A stretch of 64,000 nt of DNA. It comes from an uncultured Rubrobacteraceae bacterium. GTDB taxonomy: Bacteria > Actinomycetota > Rubrobacteria > Rubrobacterales > Rubrobacteraceae. The stretch is from the NCBI GenBank assembly GCA_902806095.1, contig CADCVF010000053.1, forward strand, positions 22,110-86,109, read 5' to 3'. The position numbers and the translations under genes were made by a program. This document shows positions 1 to 9,267 of the stretch, one piece after another. A model generated the notes under the pieces. The model worked only from the letters and a program-made list of their open reading frames with translations. It was not told where the DNA came from and ran no database searches. How positions within the stretch are numbered: position 1 is the stretch's first letter; each line of letters starts with the position of its first letter.

Positions 1-398
1 TCAGGGAGGAAGGCTCCTTTACGGTGAACCTCCTGGCGGACGACCAGGAAGGACTAAGCAGGCTCTTCGCCTCGCCCGAACGCTCCAGCGGACTTGAGGC
101 GCTCCACACTCTCGGCGGCGGCTACGGCTCGACAGGCGCGCCGCTGGCGGCCGGCGCACTGGCGGCGATCGACTGCGCGCTGGCCGAGATCTACGCTGGA
201 GGCGACCACGACCTGTTCCTCGGCAGGGTCGTCCAGGTTCGTCTCGGCGATACACGCAAGGGACCACTGATCTTCCACGAGGGCGGCTATCCGGCCCTGA
301 ATCCCGCCCCCCATCCTGAAGAATCTGGCGCCTTCGTCGACTCCGTCAGGGGCTTCGACGCCCGCCTGAACCGCCTGCGCGACAGAAGACGGCGCTAG
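1..398 (+). CDS. Flavin reductase-like protein, C-terminal part (5' end outside window)
   Basis: The open frame enters from the left edge (codons in frame from base 3) and ends at TAG 396-398, so the N-terminus is missing. The visible part, about 130 residues, begins with an F-T-V-N-L-L pattern followed by a Q and an FA, which is typical of the FMN-binding flavin reductase family (short-chain flavin:NADH oxidoreductases and related proteins). A GTG at base 24 lies inside the conserved core and is unlikely to be the real start. Family members reduce or bind FMN and usually supply reduced flavin to a monooxygenase. The next gene starts on the base after this stop codon, so the two are probably cotranscribed. 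Family assignment is moderate because half of the protein is not visible. Confidence 0.6.
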   Translation, partial: REEGSFTVNLLADDQEGLSRLFASPERSSGLEALHTLGGGYGSTGAPLAAGALAAIDCALAEIYAGGDHDLFLGRVVQVRLGDTRKGPLIFHEGGYPALNPAPHPEESGAFVDSVRGFDARLNRLRDRRRR

Positions 399-1226
399 AT
401 GATAAGCAAGGACCTGCTCTCCATAGTCCGCCCCCGTCCCTCGGATACCGGGGATCTCGTCTACGTCGGGGGTATCGAGAGAGACGGTATGATTCTGGAC
501 GGCGAAGTCCGCTCCCCGGCGACGGGCGAAACCTACGAGATCAGGGACGGATACCTGGATCTCCTCAAGGCCAGCACAGGCGCAGACAGCCTCGCCAACC
601 TCACCAACTTCCTGCCTGGCGCCGGACGTGGCTACGAACCCCTCTGGCGTGTCCGCTCCCTTAGCCTGCTCACCGGCGAACCGTTCCCGAACGAGCGGGA
701 GCTGGAGATCATCAAACGTCTCGTCCGCCCCATCAGCAGCGGCCGCTACCTCGACCTGGGTTGCTCCGCAGGCCTGTATACCCGCAGCCTGGGCGTCAAC
801 CTCGACAGCGGCCTCGCAGTCGGAATAGACATCTCCCCCTCCATGCTGAGAGAAGCCGGCCGCCGCGCGCGCAGGTCTGGAGCGAAGCCGTCTTTCGTAA
901 GGGCGAATGCGAAAAGACTTCCTTTCTTCGGCGGCTCTTTCAGAGGCGCCGTCTGCGGCGGCACCCTCAACGAGTTCGGCGACCCAGCCCGTGTCCTGCG
1001 AGAGACACACAGGGTCATCGAGCCAGGCGGGCGTCTCGCTATTATGGGCATCCTTCGGGCCGATACGCCGCGTGGACGCCAGCTCCAGCGCTTACTCTCC
1101 ACGGGCGGGATCCAGTTCTTCCATCCCGACGAGCTGCAGAGCCTCCTCGATCATGCGGGCTTCGAGCCGGATCCACTTCAGATGTACGGTCCTGTCTTTT
1201 TCGCTGGTGCGACGCGTAGGGGTTGA
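399..1226 (+). CDS. SAM-dependent class I methyltransferase
   Basis: This 275-residue protein starts with ATG directly after the preceding stop codon. Residues about 1-60 resemble the small Trm112/zinc-ribbon-like N-terminal region of UbiE-type methyltransferases (an intake stretch with SPATGETYEI) but lack cysteines. The Rossmann core follows: motif I is YLDLGCSAG, then an acidic VGIDIS, then a post-I RANAKRLPF, a GTLNEFGDP segment, and the VIEPGGRLAIM strand. This is the Methyltransf_11 layout. The substrate cannot be read from the sequence. It ends 6 bp from the end of the convergent ribokinase gene. An operon with the flavin reductase-like gene is inferred from the zero spacing. Confidence 0.8.
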   Translation: MISKDLLSIVRPRPSDTGDLVYVGGIERDGMILDGEVRSPATGETYEIRDGYLDLLKASTGADSLANLTNFLPGAGRGYEPLWRVRSLSLLTGEPFPNERELEIIKRLVRPISSGRYLDLGCSAGLYTRSLGVNLDSGLAVGIDISPSMLREAGRRARRSGAKPSFVRANAKRLPFFGGSFRGAVCGGTLNEFGDPARVLRETHRVIEPGGRLAIMGILRADTPRGRQLQRLLSTGGIQFFHPDELQSLLDHAGFEPDPLQMYGPVFFAGATRRG

Positions 1227-1232
1227 CGCTAC

Positions 1233-2158
1233 CTACAAGGCCTCTACCACGTCTGGTGTCGGGAGCGCTCCCTGGGCCCCCGCCTCCGTTACCGCTGCAG
1301 CCCCAGCCCTTACAGCGTAGGCAACAGCATCTTCCAGAGGATCATCGTCGGCGAGCCTTGCGGCCAGGGCCCCGACGAACGCGTCTCCGGCACCCGTAGT
1401 GTCAATGACTTCCACCTTCGGGGCCGCGAGGTGCTTCGCGGATTCGCCACCGGAGAAGACAGCGCCATCTTCTCCGACCGTGACAACGACGGATCGCGGC
1501 CCCAGGGACAGGAGTTTCGGTGCGGCAGAGAGGGCGCCGTCTACCCCTTCGACCCTCTCTCCGAGTAGGAAGGCGGCCTCATGCTCGTTGATCACCAGGG
1601 GGTCCAGCTTCTCGAGCAGTGCCCGCGGAACCTCGAACGGGGGCGCGAGGTTGACCAGCGCGCGGGTCCCGTTCCCTGATGCGACCTCGACGGCCCGCAG
1701 GACGACCTCGGGCGGGATCTCCATCTGGGCGACGAGCACGTGCGCCTCGCCGATAGCCTCGGAAGCATCGTCTACGTCCTCGGTGGTGAGGCGGCGGTTC
1801 GCGCCAGGGGCGACCGTGATCGCGTTCTCCCCGTCAGGGGTGACGGTTATGAAAGCCGTGCCCGTAGACGAGCCTGGAGCCTCCCGCACAAGGCTCGCAT
1901 CGACGCCTTTATCCGCGAGCGACCGTACGAGCGGCTCGCCGAACCCGTCGTCGCCAACGCGGCCAAGGAAGGTCACGCCCGCACCGAGGAGGGCCGCTGC
2001 GGCGGCCTGGTTGGCCCCCTTGCCGCCGTTGTGGGTCGCGAGACGGGCGTCCGTAACCGTCTCGCCGGGCGTGGGACGGCGCTCAACGCTCAGGACGAAG
2101 TCCTGGTTGATCGAACCAACGACGAAGACGTCAGCCACTCCGACTCTCCTCTCCCGAC

Positions 2159-2162
<4 letters not shown>
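1233..2162 (-). CDS. rbsK: Ribokinase (PfkB family sugar kinase)
   Basis: A 309-residue PfkB-fold kinase, normal length for ribokinase, which phosphorylates D-ribose to ribose 5-phosphate in the cytoplasm. Visible signatures are the N-terminal GSINQD, the sugar-contacting GGKGANQAAAAALLG, the N-E-H-E segment, and near the C-terminus DTTGAGDAFVGA, which holds the catalytic aspartate and the anion hole. The GTG at 2162 overlaps the stop codon of the broken decarboxylase upstream (GTGA). A later GTG eight codons in (VADVFVVGS) would also fit the usual ribokinase N-terminus. No ribose transporter is nearby, so other furanose substrates are possible. Confidence 0.85.
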
Positions 2163-3575
<1,413 letters not shown>

Positions 3576-3671
3576 GATCCTACCCTCCCCGGCCTACGAA
3601 CGGCCATTCGACGGCTCTTGTACGGTACCCGACCCTGGCACCGCCTAATCCTCGTGCTCTGGAAGGCATCC

Positions 3672-3701
3672 TTCGTAAGGTCCCAAACTGAAGTGTAGAA
3701 T
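3672..3701 (+). promoter_or_regulatory. Candidate promoter of the Ser/Thr kinase gene
   Basis: TTCGTA at 3672-3677 and TAGAAT at 3696-3701 are separated by 18 bp and lie 37 bp upstream of the kinase ATG. The -10 box is good and the -35 weak. This is a reading by eye only. Confidence 0.35.
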
Positions 3702-3738
3702 GGTGCGGGCAGCGTTCTAGAGCCGGACCAAGGGCAGG

Positions 3739-5355
3739 ATGTCAGAAGCGAGAAAAACAGTCCTGGACGACCGTTACGATGTCGTCCGACCACTCGGAAG
3801 CGGAGGTATGGGCGAGGTGTTCCTGGCCCGAGACCGGGTGCTTGGTCGCAACGTGGCGCTGAAGGTGCTGAGGAAACAGTTCGCTGGCGACGAGGAGTTC
3901 GCCGAGCGCTTCAAGCGCGAGGCCATGAGCGCGGCGTCCCTCTCCCACCCGAACATAGTCCAGGTCTATGACAGGGGCGAGACGGAAGAAGGGGCCTCCT
4001 ACATAGCCATGGAATACGTGCCCGGCGGCACGCTCGAGGAGAGGATCTCCAGGTACGGCCCGCTCGAGGCGGCGGCCGCGGCCGCGATCGGGGCACAGGT
4101 CGCCGAGGCGCTCGGAGCGGCCCACGACAGGGGCATGGTCCACCGCGACATAAAGCCCCAGAACGTACTACTCACCGCAAACGGCGGGGCGAAGGTGGCT
4201 GACTTCGGCATCGCCAGGGCCGGCTCCTCAGCGACCATCTCTCGGACGGGATTCGTGATGGGAACCGCCGGCTACATGTCCCCCGAACAGGCACTCGGCG
4301 AGCCCGCGACCCCAAAGAGCGATCTCTATTCCCTAGGTGTGGTCCTCTACGAGGCTCTTACAGGCGAGCTACCGTTCACCGCGGACAACCCTATCGCCGT
4401 CTCGATGAAGCACGTCAACGAACCTCTGCGGCCCCCCATGGAACTAAACCCCAGAATACCCGGTGGCATGAACGCCCTCGTGACGAAGCTCCTGGCGAAA
4501 GACCCGGAACACCGTTACGCGGACGCCGACGAGCTTGCCGACGATCTCTGGAAGGTAAGTCGCGGGCTCGAGCCGGTCGTGGCGGGTCTAGGAAGGATTG
4601 GCGGACCGCAGGGTACCGTGGGCGCATCGTCAACTCGTACGAACGTGATGCCAAGACCCCGTCCTGCTCAAGCGCCGATTCGGCACGGGCGGGGTCTGCC
4701 CTGGTTTTTGATCGCACTCGTTGTGATCCTGTTTACCCTAGGCACAATCGGCGGCCTCCAGGCCGTTCTCGGACCAGACGCCATGAGTGGCTGGTTCGAC
4801 GTCTTCCAGAACGACGCGCAGCCGCCGCCTCAGCCAGACGGACCGGAGCAAGTCAAGGTGCCCGACGTAGTTGGAGTCACCCGAAACGTGGCGGAGCGCA
4901 GGTTCACCGATGCGGAGCTCGAGGTCGGGCGGGTGAGTTCGTTTCCGAGCGACAGTGTCGCCGCTGGCAGGGTGATCGAGCCAGGCTTCCCTGCAGGCAC
5001 GTCCGTCGAGCCAGGTACGAAGGTGAACCTGACTATCAGCTCAGGACCACAACCTTCCTCCTCCTCGGCGAGCTCGTCCGCGTCCGCCCAGTCAAGCCCA
5101 GAACCAGGGAGTGCCTCGGCAAGCTCTTCCGCTTCGGCACAGCCTGGCCCGCGCGAGGACCGCCAGGCGCGCGAGAGGCCGGCGGCCGGAGAGAATGGCC
5201 CAAGGGTAGCAAGAGAACCCAAGACCAAAGTGCAGAAGAGCCCACCAGCACAAACGCCGAACGCGGCCGCACCAGCAAGGGAACCCGGAGACGACAGCGG
5301 GGGACAAGGCCGCGGTCGAGGACGCGGACGCGGCGGAGAAAGCGGTGAGGACTAA
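3739..5355 (+). CDS. pknB: Transmembrane Ser/Thr protein kinase with one PASTA repeat
   Basis: A 538-residue PknB-type receptor kinase. The kinase domain spans residues about 10-275: glycine loop LGSGGMGEVFLA, ATP lysine in VALKVL, catalytic loop HRDIKPQN, DFG, and an activation loop ending GTAGYMSPEQA. A single transmembrane helix lies at about 320-341. It is followed by one PASTA domain (about 372-437, VPDVVG...PGTKVNLTISSG) that in relatives binds peptidoglycan or muropeptides outside the cell. Canonical PknB has three to four PASTA units, so this one is short. The last 100 residues are low-complexity Ser/Ala and then Arg/Gly-rich. No partner phosphatase or cell-division cluster (pstP, rodA, pbpA) is adjacent, so it is a stand-alone copy. 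The gene symbol is by family resemblance. Confidence 0.85.
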   Translation: MSEARKTVLDDRYDVVRPLGSGGMGEVFLARDRVLGRNVALKVLRKQFAGDEEFAERFKREAMSAASLSHPNIVQVYDRGETEEGASYIAMEYVPGGTLEERISRYGPLEAAAAAAIGAQVAEALGAAHDRGMVHRDIKPQNVLLTANGGAKVADFGIARAGSSATISRTGFVMGTAGYMSPEQALGEPATPKSDLYSLGVVLYEALTGELPFTADNPIAVSMKHVNEPLRPPMELNPRIPGGMNALVTKLLAKDPEHRYADADELADDLWKVSRGLEPVVAGLGRIGGPQGTVGASSTRTNVMPRPRPAQAPIRHGRGLPWFLIALVVILFTLGTIGGLQAVLGPDAMSGWFDVFQNDAQPPPQPDGPEQVKVPDVVGVTRNVAERRFTDAELEVGRVSSFPSDSVAAGRVIEPGFPAGTSVEPGTKVNLTISSGPQPSSSSASSSASAQSSPEPGSASASSSASAQPGPREDRQARERPAAGENGPRVAREPKTKVQKSPPAQTPNAAAPAREPGDDSGGQGRGRGRGRGGESGED

Positions 5356-5434
5356 AGCGATTGGCAGCGGGTATCGACCTACCGCGAATGGCCCATTCGG
5401 CAACGCGCGATCGGCCATAATCGAAACCAAAAAA

Positions 5435-5457
5435 GCTGACTAGCTGAAATGCTGAAA
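5435..5457 (+). repeat. GCTGACTAGCTGAAATGCTGAAA tract upstream of qor (repeat family G)
   Basis: Three tandem, degenerate 8-9-nt units of the form GCTGA(C/A)(T/A) sit directly against the ribosome-binding site of the next gene. The same words recur at about 37826, 49820 and 51890, there combined with small hairpins. This copy has no hairpin. Confidence 0.6.
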
Positions 5458-5468
5458 AGGAGAGAATC

Positions 5469-6440
5469 ATGAAGGCGATCAAGATACACGAGTTCGGCGG
5501 GCCTGAGGTCCTTGGCTACGAGGACGTTGAGGTCACCGAGCCTGGCCCCGGTCAGGCACGCGTGAAGCTCGCGGCCTCCGGCGTCAACTTTATAGACGTC
5601 TACCAGCGCACGGGCCTCTACCCCGGCGACGTTCCGCGTACGCTCGGGCTCGAAGGAGCCGGCGAAGTGGATGCTGTGGGAGAAGGCGTCGAAGACGTGT
5701 CCCCGGGAGATCACGTTGCGTTCGCGAGTACCCCAGGATCCTACGCCGAGTACGTGGTCGCCCCCGCCGAGAACCTGGTGCCTTTCAACGCCACGCTCGT
5801 CGAGGCGCGGGTCGCCGCCGCCACCATGCTCCAGGGCATGACCGCACACTACCTGACGCATAGCACCTTCCCGCTGCAGGAAGGCCAGACGGCGCTCGTG
5901 CACGCGGCGGCAGGCGGCGTCGGACTCCTGCTCGTCCAGCTCGCGAAGATGCGTGGTGCGACCGTGATCGGGACCGCTGGCACCGAGGAGAAGGCGAAGC
6001 TCGCCACGGAGGCAGGGGCCGACGATGTCATCCTCTACACCGAACAGGACTTCGTGGAGGAGACGAACCGTATCACGGGCGGAGAAGGCGTCCACGTCGT
6101 CTACGACTCTGTAGGCAAAGACACCTTCGACGGCGGCCTCGACGTCTTGCGCCCGCGCGGCTACATGGTGCTCTACGGGGCATCCAGCGGCCCCGTGCCC
6201 CCACTCGACCCGCAGGTTCTCAACCAGAAAGGGGGTCTCTTCCTCACCCGCCCAGCCCTCGCCCAGTACACGGCGAACCGCGAGGAACTCCTGTGGCGCG
6301 CCGAGAGCCTCTTCTCCTGGATCGGGCAGAACAACCTCAACGTCCGCATCGGCGGTACCTACTCCCTCGAAGACGCAGGGCAGGCCCACCGCGACCTCGA
6401 AGGCCGCAAGACGACAGGCAAATTGCTACTTATCCCGTAG
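5469..6440 (+). CDS. qor: Zinc-independent quinone oxidoreductase (MDR family)
   Basis: A 323-residue member of the medium-chain dehydrogenase/reductase family, at the usual length for NADPH:quinone reductase (crotonase-independent QOR type). It carries the [16 protein letters not shown]-terminus, [13 protein letters not shown] and [12 protein letters not shown] segments, and the NADPH-binding [16 protein letters not shown] motif. Zinc ligands of the alcohol dehydrogenase branch are absent. The ATG is preceded by AAAGGAGAG. It catalyses one-electron or hydride reduction of quinones in relatives; the true substrate is unknown. The LLM oxidoreductase gene starts 9 bp downstream, so the two likely form an operon of redox enzymes. 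Confidence 0.85.
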   Translation: MKAIKIHEFGGPEVLGYEDVEVTEPGPGQARVKLAASGVNFIDVYQRTGLYPGDVPRTLGLEGAGEVDAVGEGVEDVSPGDHVAFASTPGSYAEYVVAPAENLVPFNATLVEARVAAATMLQGMTAHYLTHSTFPLQEGQTALVHAAAGGVGLLLVQLAKMRGATVIGTAGTEEKAKLATEAGADDVILYTEQDFVEETNRITGGEGVHVVYDSVGKDTFDGGLDVLRPRGYMVLYGASSGPVPPLDPQVLNQKGGLFLTRPALAQYTANREELLWRAESLFSWIGQNNLNVRIGGTYSLEDAGQAHRDLEGRKTTGKLLLIP

Positions 6441-6449
6441 GACGATACC

Positions 6450-7466
6450 GTGATGCTCGACGCCGGCCTCGGCACAGAGGGCGATTACCTGAGAGGTATA
6501 GACCAGACTGCCCGCTCGGCCGAAGACTTTGGCTTCGCCGGCCTGTGGACGAGTGAGACGAAACACGACGCGTTCCTACCCCTGGCCATAGCCGCCAACG
6601 AGACGCGCGAGATCGAGCTCGGCACCTCTGTAGCCATCGCCTTCTCACGCTCACCTATGGAGACGGCCCAGGCCGCATGGGACCTCCAGTACCTCTCCAA
6701 AGGCCGCTTCGTGCTCGGCCTTGGCACACAGGTCAAGGCCCACATAACCCGTCGCTTCTCGATGCCCTGGGATAGGCCCGCCGCTAGATTACGCGAGTAC
6801 ATCATGGCCGTGCGCGCGATCTGGGCGTCCTTCCAGGGCGAGGGACCACTGCAGTTCGAAGGCGAGTTCTACAGGCACACCCTGATGACGCCGTTCTTCA
6901 ACCCGGGACCTATAGATCACCCTGAGATCCCGGTCTACATAGCGGGCGTCAACACCCGTCTCGCCACGCTCGCCGGGGAGATCTGCGACGGCTTCCACGT
7001 CCACCCGTTCCACTCCCCCGAGTACGTAAGGCAGACCGTCAAGCCCGCCATAGCAGAGGGCGCAGAAGGAGTCGGCCGCGACCCGGAAGAGGTCACGCTC
7101 GCGACGAGCGCTTTCGTCATCTCATCCGAGAAGGAAGCGGAAGCCAAAGAGCAAAGGGAGTCTGTACGGGCCCAGATCTCGTTCTACGCCTCGACCCCGA
7201 CCTACCGCACCGTCCTCGAAGCCCACGGCTGGGAAGAGGTCGGCGAAAGGTTGGGCGCGATGGCCCGCGAGAAGAAGTGGCGCGAGATGCCTGCCCTCAT
7301 CTCCGACGAGATGCTCGCGGCGTTTGCCGTCGAATCGACCCCGGATGAGATCGGGGCCGCGATAAGGGAGCGCTACGAAGGTCTCATAGACCGCGTCGCG
7401 CTCTACATCCCGTTTGTGGCAGGCGAGCAGGATGGATTCTGGCGCAAAGTGCTCTACCGATTCTGA
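6450..7466 (+). CDS. LLM-class (luciferase-like) F420-dependent oxidoreductase
   Basis: A 338-residue TIM-barrel protein of the luciferase-like monooxygenase family. DFGFAGLWTSETKHDAF, ELGTSVAIAFSRSP, the YLSKGRFVLGLGTQVKAHI motif and PVYIAGVNTRLATLAGEICDGFHVHPF are all hallmarks of the actinobacterial F420-dependent subgroup. GTG 6450 or the next codon ATG 6453 can serve as start. It lies 9 bp after qor. The last about 30 codons are duplicated as a degenerate fragment 850 bp downstream (about 8305-8400). The specific substrate cannot be inferred. Confidence 0.85.
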   Translation: MMLDAGLGTEGDYLRGIDQTARSAEDFGFAGLWTSETKHDAFLPLAIAANETREIELGTSVAIAFSRSPMETAQAAWDLQYLSKGRFVLGLGTQVKAHITRRFSMPWDRPAARLREYIMAVRAIWASFQGEGPLQFEGEFYRHTLMTPFFNPGPIDHPEIPVYIAGVNTRLATLAGEICDGFHVHPFHSPEYVRQTVKPAIAEGAEGVGRDPEEVTLATSAFVISSEKEAEAKEQRESVRAQISFYASTPTYRTVLEAHGWEEVGERLGAMAREKKWREMPALISDEMLAAFAVESTPDEIGAAIRERYEGLIDRVALYIPFVAGEQDGFWRKVLYRF

Positions 7467-7490
7467 GGCGAGAAAGCCTAGACGGGCAAA

Positions 7491-7517
7491 TTGCGCATAA
7501 GCTGTGCGTGTTAGTAT
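7491..7517 (+). promoter_or_regulatory. Candidate vapBC promoter, leaderless
   Basis: TTGCGC (7491-7496) and TAGTAT (7512-7517) are 15 bp apart. The vapB ATG follows the -10 box after only 7 nt, so a transcript would start at or next to the start codon. There is no Shine-Dalgarno sequence before the ATG. Confidence 0.4.
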
Positions 7518-7524
7518 TGTGTGC

Positions 7525-7728
7525 ATGAGAACGACACTAGATATCGATGCGCAACTGATGGAAGAGGCCGTTCGTCTCTCGGGCGAACGAACCAAAGCGG
7601 CGGCGGTCGAGGCTGCGTTAAGGGAATACGTCAGGCTCCGGCGCAAGAAGTTGCTGCTGGAGTTGCCGGGCCAAGTTCGGCTCGAAGAAAACTGGGAAGA
7701 GTTACGAGAGGCCGAGCTTGGCGAATGA
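7525..7728 (+). CDS. vapB: VapB-family antitoxin
   Basis: A 67-residue antitoxin starting MRTTLDIDAQLMEEAV, the ribbon-helix-helix opening typical of the VapB family that pairs with PIN toxins. The central helix (SGERTKAAAVEAALREYV) is followed by a basic hinge and an acidic, tryptophan-containing tail (EENWEEL) that in relatives plugs the toxin active site. A GTG at 7504 would add seven residues, but the MRTTLDID start is the family one. Its stop overlaps the start of the toxin gene by 11 bp, consistent with translational coupling. Confidence 0.85.
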   Translation: MRTTLDIDAQLMEEAVRLSGERTKAAAVEAALREYVRLRRKKLLLELPGQVRLEENWEELREAELGE

Positions 7729-8122
7729 GCCCGTCCTGGTCGACACTTCTTGCTGGATAGAATACTTCAACCGTCCTGGCGCGGAGGTCGCGACCGCTGT
7801 AGAGGCTATGGTACGAGACGATCGCGCCGCCCTCACTGGCATCGTACTAGCGGAACTCTCGCAGGGGGCACGCACCGAACGCGAGCTGTCCGAATTGCAT
7901 GCGGCTCTCGGTGCGGTCGTCTGGATCGAGGCTACCCGCGAAACGTACGCTCGTGCCGCCAGACTAGCGTTCGAACTGCGCCGCAAAGGTATAACCGTTC
8001 CCATAACCGACTGCATTATCGCCGCGGCGTCCGAGTCCGCGGGCGGCCGCGTTCTGACCCTCGACGCGCACTTCCAGGAAATCGCCGAGATCTCACCCCT
8101 GACCGTCCTTCCCGAGCGCTAA
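7718..8122 (+). CDS. vapC: VapC-family PIN-domain ribonuclease toxin
   Basis: A 134-residue PIN-domain protein starting at TTG inside the end of vapB. The acidic metal-binding residues are visible: VDTSCWIEYF (first Asp), LAELSQGA (Glu), and PITDCIIAAA (Asp), followed by LTLDAHF, where the last acidic residue lies. VapC toxins cleave tRNA or rRNA and are neutralised by VapB in the same operon. The length is normal and no lesion is seen, so this is the one apparently intact toxin-antitoxin pair in the 7.5-9.3 kb zone. Confidence 0.85.
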   Translation: MANEPVLVDTSCWIEYFNRPGAEVATAVEAMVRDDRAALTGIVLAELSQGARTERELSELHAALGAVVWIEATRETYARAARLAFELRRKGITVPITDCIIAAASESAGGRVLTLDAHFQEIAEISPLTVLPER

Positions 8123-8144
8123 ACCTGGTCTAGGACGACACATT

Positions 8145-8310
8145 CTAGCCCGTGTGCTCGGGCTCTCTGGTCTTACCCTCGGGATGGATCTCGATGAAGG
8201 TCTGGGTGATCTCGGGGACTTCGGAGCGGGCCTCTCGCGCGATACGTTCGCTGAGGTCTTCGATCTGGTCCGTATCGGGGCCGCGCCAGAGGAGTTGGGG
8301 GAGCCCTTCG
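8145..8310 (-). pseudogene. C-terminal stump of an unidentified protein (possibly a cation efflux transporter)
   Basis: The minus strand reads without stop from about 8310 to TAG 8147-8145. It gives roughly 50 residues including IEDLSERIAREARSEVPEI followed by TQTFIEIHPEG. The amphipathic helix plus F-I-E-I-H-P strand resembles the cytoplasmic C-terminal domain of cation diffusion facilitators, but this is a weak resemblance. No start codon or upstream domain is present. It lies tail-to-tail with a stump of the LLM oxidoreductase. Confidence 0.4.
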
Positions 8311-8440
8311 CGAGCGCTACACCGGACTCATAGACCCTGTCGCCCTCTACATCCCATTCGTGTCCGGCGAGTGGGATTCATTCTGGCGGACTGTGGTGGA
8401 GTCAGTGAAATCCACGAACTGCCGTAGCAGAGTCTGGTAG
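8305..8440 (+). pseudogene. Copied C-terminal tail of the LLM oxidoreductase
   Basis: Codons from about 8306 read RERYTGLIDPVALYIPFV and then SGEWDSFWR, matching the last about 30 residues of the intact LLM gene at 6450-7466 (RERYEGLIDRVALYIPFV, then AGEQDGFWR) at roughly three positions in four. There is no gene body. The 3' part, from about 8416, is antisense to the CopG-like antitoxin gene, and the apparent reading continues into it until TAG 8438-8440. Confidence 0.7.
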
Positions 8441-8712
8441 CCTACGCCTTTGACGGCGGCCAGGACCCTGAGGCGATTCACTAGGTCGTTCTCCATCCTC
8501 ACGGAGACTACGCCTTTACGCGGTCTCGTTATGGTCCGCCCCCGCGGCGGCGGCAGATTGTCTCTCTCCGAGCGCGGCTCGAACGTCTCCAACATCTCCT
8601 CCGAGAGGCTGTGGGAACCCCAAAACTCGTGCTCTTCGCGCTCGCTCTTGAACTCCGGTACCTCGTCCCAGCTCTTTATGGTCTTCAGCCTGTTCCCTGC
8701 CAAGTCACTCAC
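8347..8712 (-). CDS. CopG-type antitoxin (partner of BrnT-like toxin), chimeric C-terminus
   Basis: A 121-residue protein of the CopG_antitoxin family. IKSWDEVPEFKSEREEHEFW is the family N-terminal motif. The DNA-binding ribbon-helix-helix lies around GVVSVRMENDLVNRLRVLA, and GVGYQTLLRQFV is the conserved last helix. GTG 8712 overlaps the toxin stop (GTGA). The final about 22 residues after RQFV are not family-like: they are read antisense through the copied LLM tail, so a rearrangement has replaced the natural C-terminus. Such antitoxins bind their own promoter and block the BrnT ribonuclease. Since its toxin is truncated, this is probably an orphan antitoxin. Confidence 0.7.
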   Translation of the reverse strand: MSDLAGNRLKTIKSWDEVPEFKSEREEHEFWGSHSLSEEMLETFEPRSERDNLPPPRGRTITRPRKGVVSVRMENDLVNRLRVLAAVKGVGYQTLLRQFVDFTDSTTVRQNESHSPDTNGM

Positions 8713-8860
8713 CTCCTTCCTCTACGGTATCTTCTCTTCTCCGTTCCATCGGCGGCGCGGGCTGTGATCGGCCGTAGCTTCTCCCCGCGCATCGTATAGA
8801 CGACGTGCAGGATACGACCGAACTCTGTCGCGCCTATCAAGGCCTCCCGTTTCTCTCCAG
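8709..8860 (-). pseudogene. BrnT-like toxin, C-terminal half only (minus copy)
   Basis: The minus strand encodes EKREALIGATEFGRILHVVY followed by TMRGE and LRPITARAADGTEKRRYRRG. This is the second half of a BrnT-family ribonuclease toxin (core G-R-x-L-x-V-V-Y-T, then the I-S/T-A-R-x-A...E-x-R-x-Y signature). The N-terminal about 40 residues that carry the F-x-W-D start of the family are missing. The open frame extends to 8903 only because it runs antisense through the opposing copy. It is upstream of, and overlaps by 4 bp, its CopG antitoxin. Confidence 0.7.
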
Positions 8861-8874
8861 CAAGCTCGACGGCG

Positions 8875-8982
8875 GGAGGCCGGATCGTCGTTATCGTGTA
8901 CACCGATAGGGAAGGGAAGATCAGGCCGATCTCGGCGAGGGACGCGACGGATGCGGAGAAACGGAGATATAGAAGGGGGTAA
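8875..8982 (+). pseudogene. BrnT-like toxin, C-terminal half only (plus copy, inverted relative to the minus copy)
   Basis: In the plus frame from 8875 the sequence reads GGRIVVIVYTDREGKIRPIS, then ARDATDAEKRRYRRG and TAA 8980-8982. This is again the C-terminal half of a BrnT toxin and is closely similar to the minus-strand copy that ends about 15 bp away. No N-terminal half precedes it. Seven bases after its stop, the CopG-type antitoxin fragment begins, so toxin-antitoxin gene order is preserved in both mirrored modules. Confidence 0.7.
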
Positions 8983-8989
8983 GAGAAAC

Positions 8990-9140
8990 GTGACCGAAAA
9001 AGAGATGCCCCAGATCGATAGTATGGAGGAGGTGCCTCAGTTCGAGACGGAAGCCGAAGAGGCCGAGTTTTGGGCGACCCACGAGCTAAGCGAGGCGATA
9101 TTGAATCGTATGCGCCCCGTGCGCGAGAGCGATAGCCTGG
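8990..9140 (+). pseudogene. CopG-type antitoxin, N-terminal part only (plus copy)
   Basis: From GTG 8990 the frame gives PQIDSMEEVPQFETEAEEAE followed by FWATHELSEAIL and RPVRESDSL. This is the conserved N-terminal module of CopG_antitoxin proteins and is clearly related to the minus-strand antitoxin at 8347-8712. After about 9140 the residues no longer resemble the family: the ribbon-helix-helix and the GVGYQTLL helix are absent. The frame only stays open to 9421 by running antisense to the serine hydrolase gene. Confidence 0.65.
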
Positions 9141-9206
9141 GGCAATTTATGCAGGATGCTGGATATGATCTTCGGAGAATCCACCTTCCACGCACTCCGG
9201 TGAATG

Positions 9207-9238
9207 GAGGAGCCGGAGCATGGCAGCCTCGGCTCCTC
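9207..9238 (-). terminator. Candidate terminator of the serine hydrolase gene
   Basis: GAGGAGCCG (9207-9215) and CGGCTCCTC (9230-9238) form a perfect 9-bp stem with a 14-nt loop, 30 bp after the hydrolase stop codon. No clear T-run follows on the minus strand, so termination strength is uncertain. Confidence 0.4.
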
Positions 9239-9267
9239 CTCTTGTTCGAAAAGCGGTTGCTACTCTG

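Noticed and set aside
54..1010. Long minus-strand ORF (318 codons) opposite the flavin reductase and methyltransferase genes
   Set aside because: It is fully antisense to two genes with recognisable protein motifs, and its own translation has no motif. Such shadows are expected at high GC.
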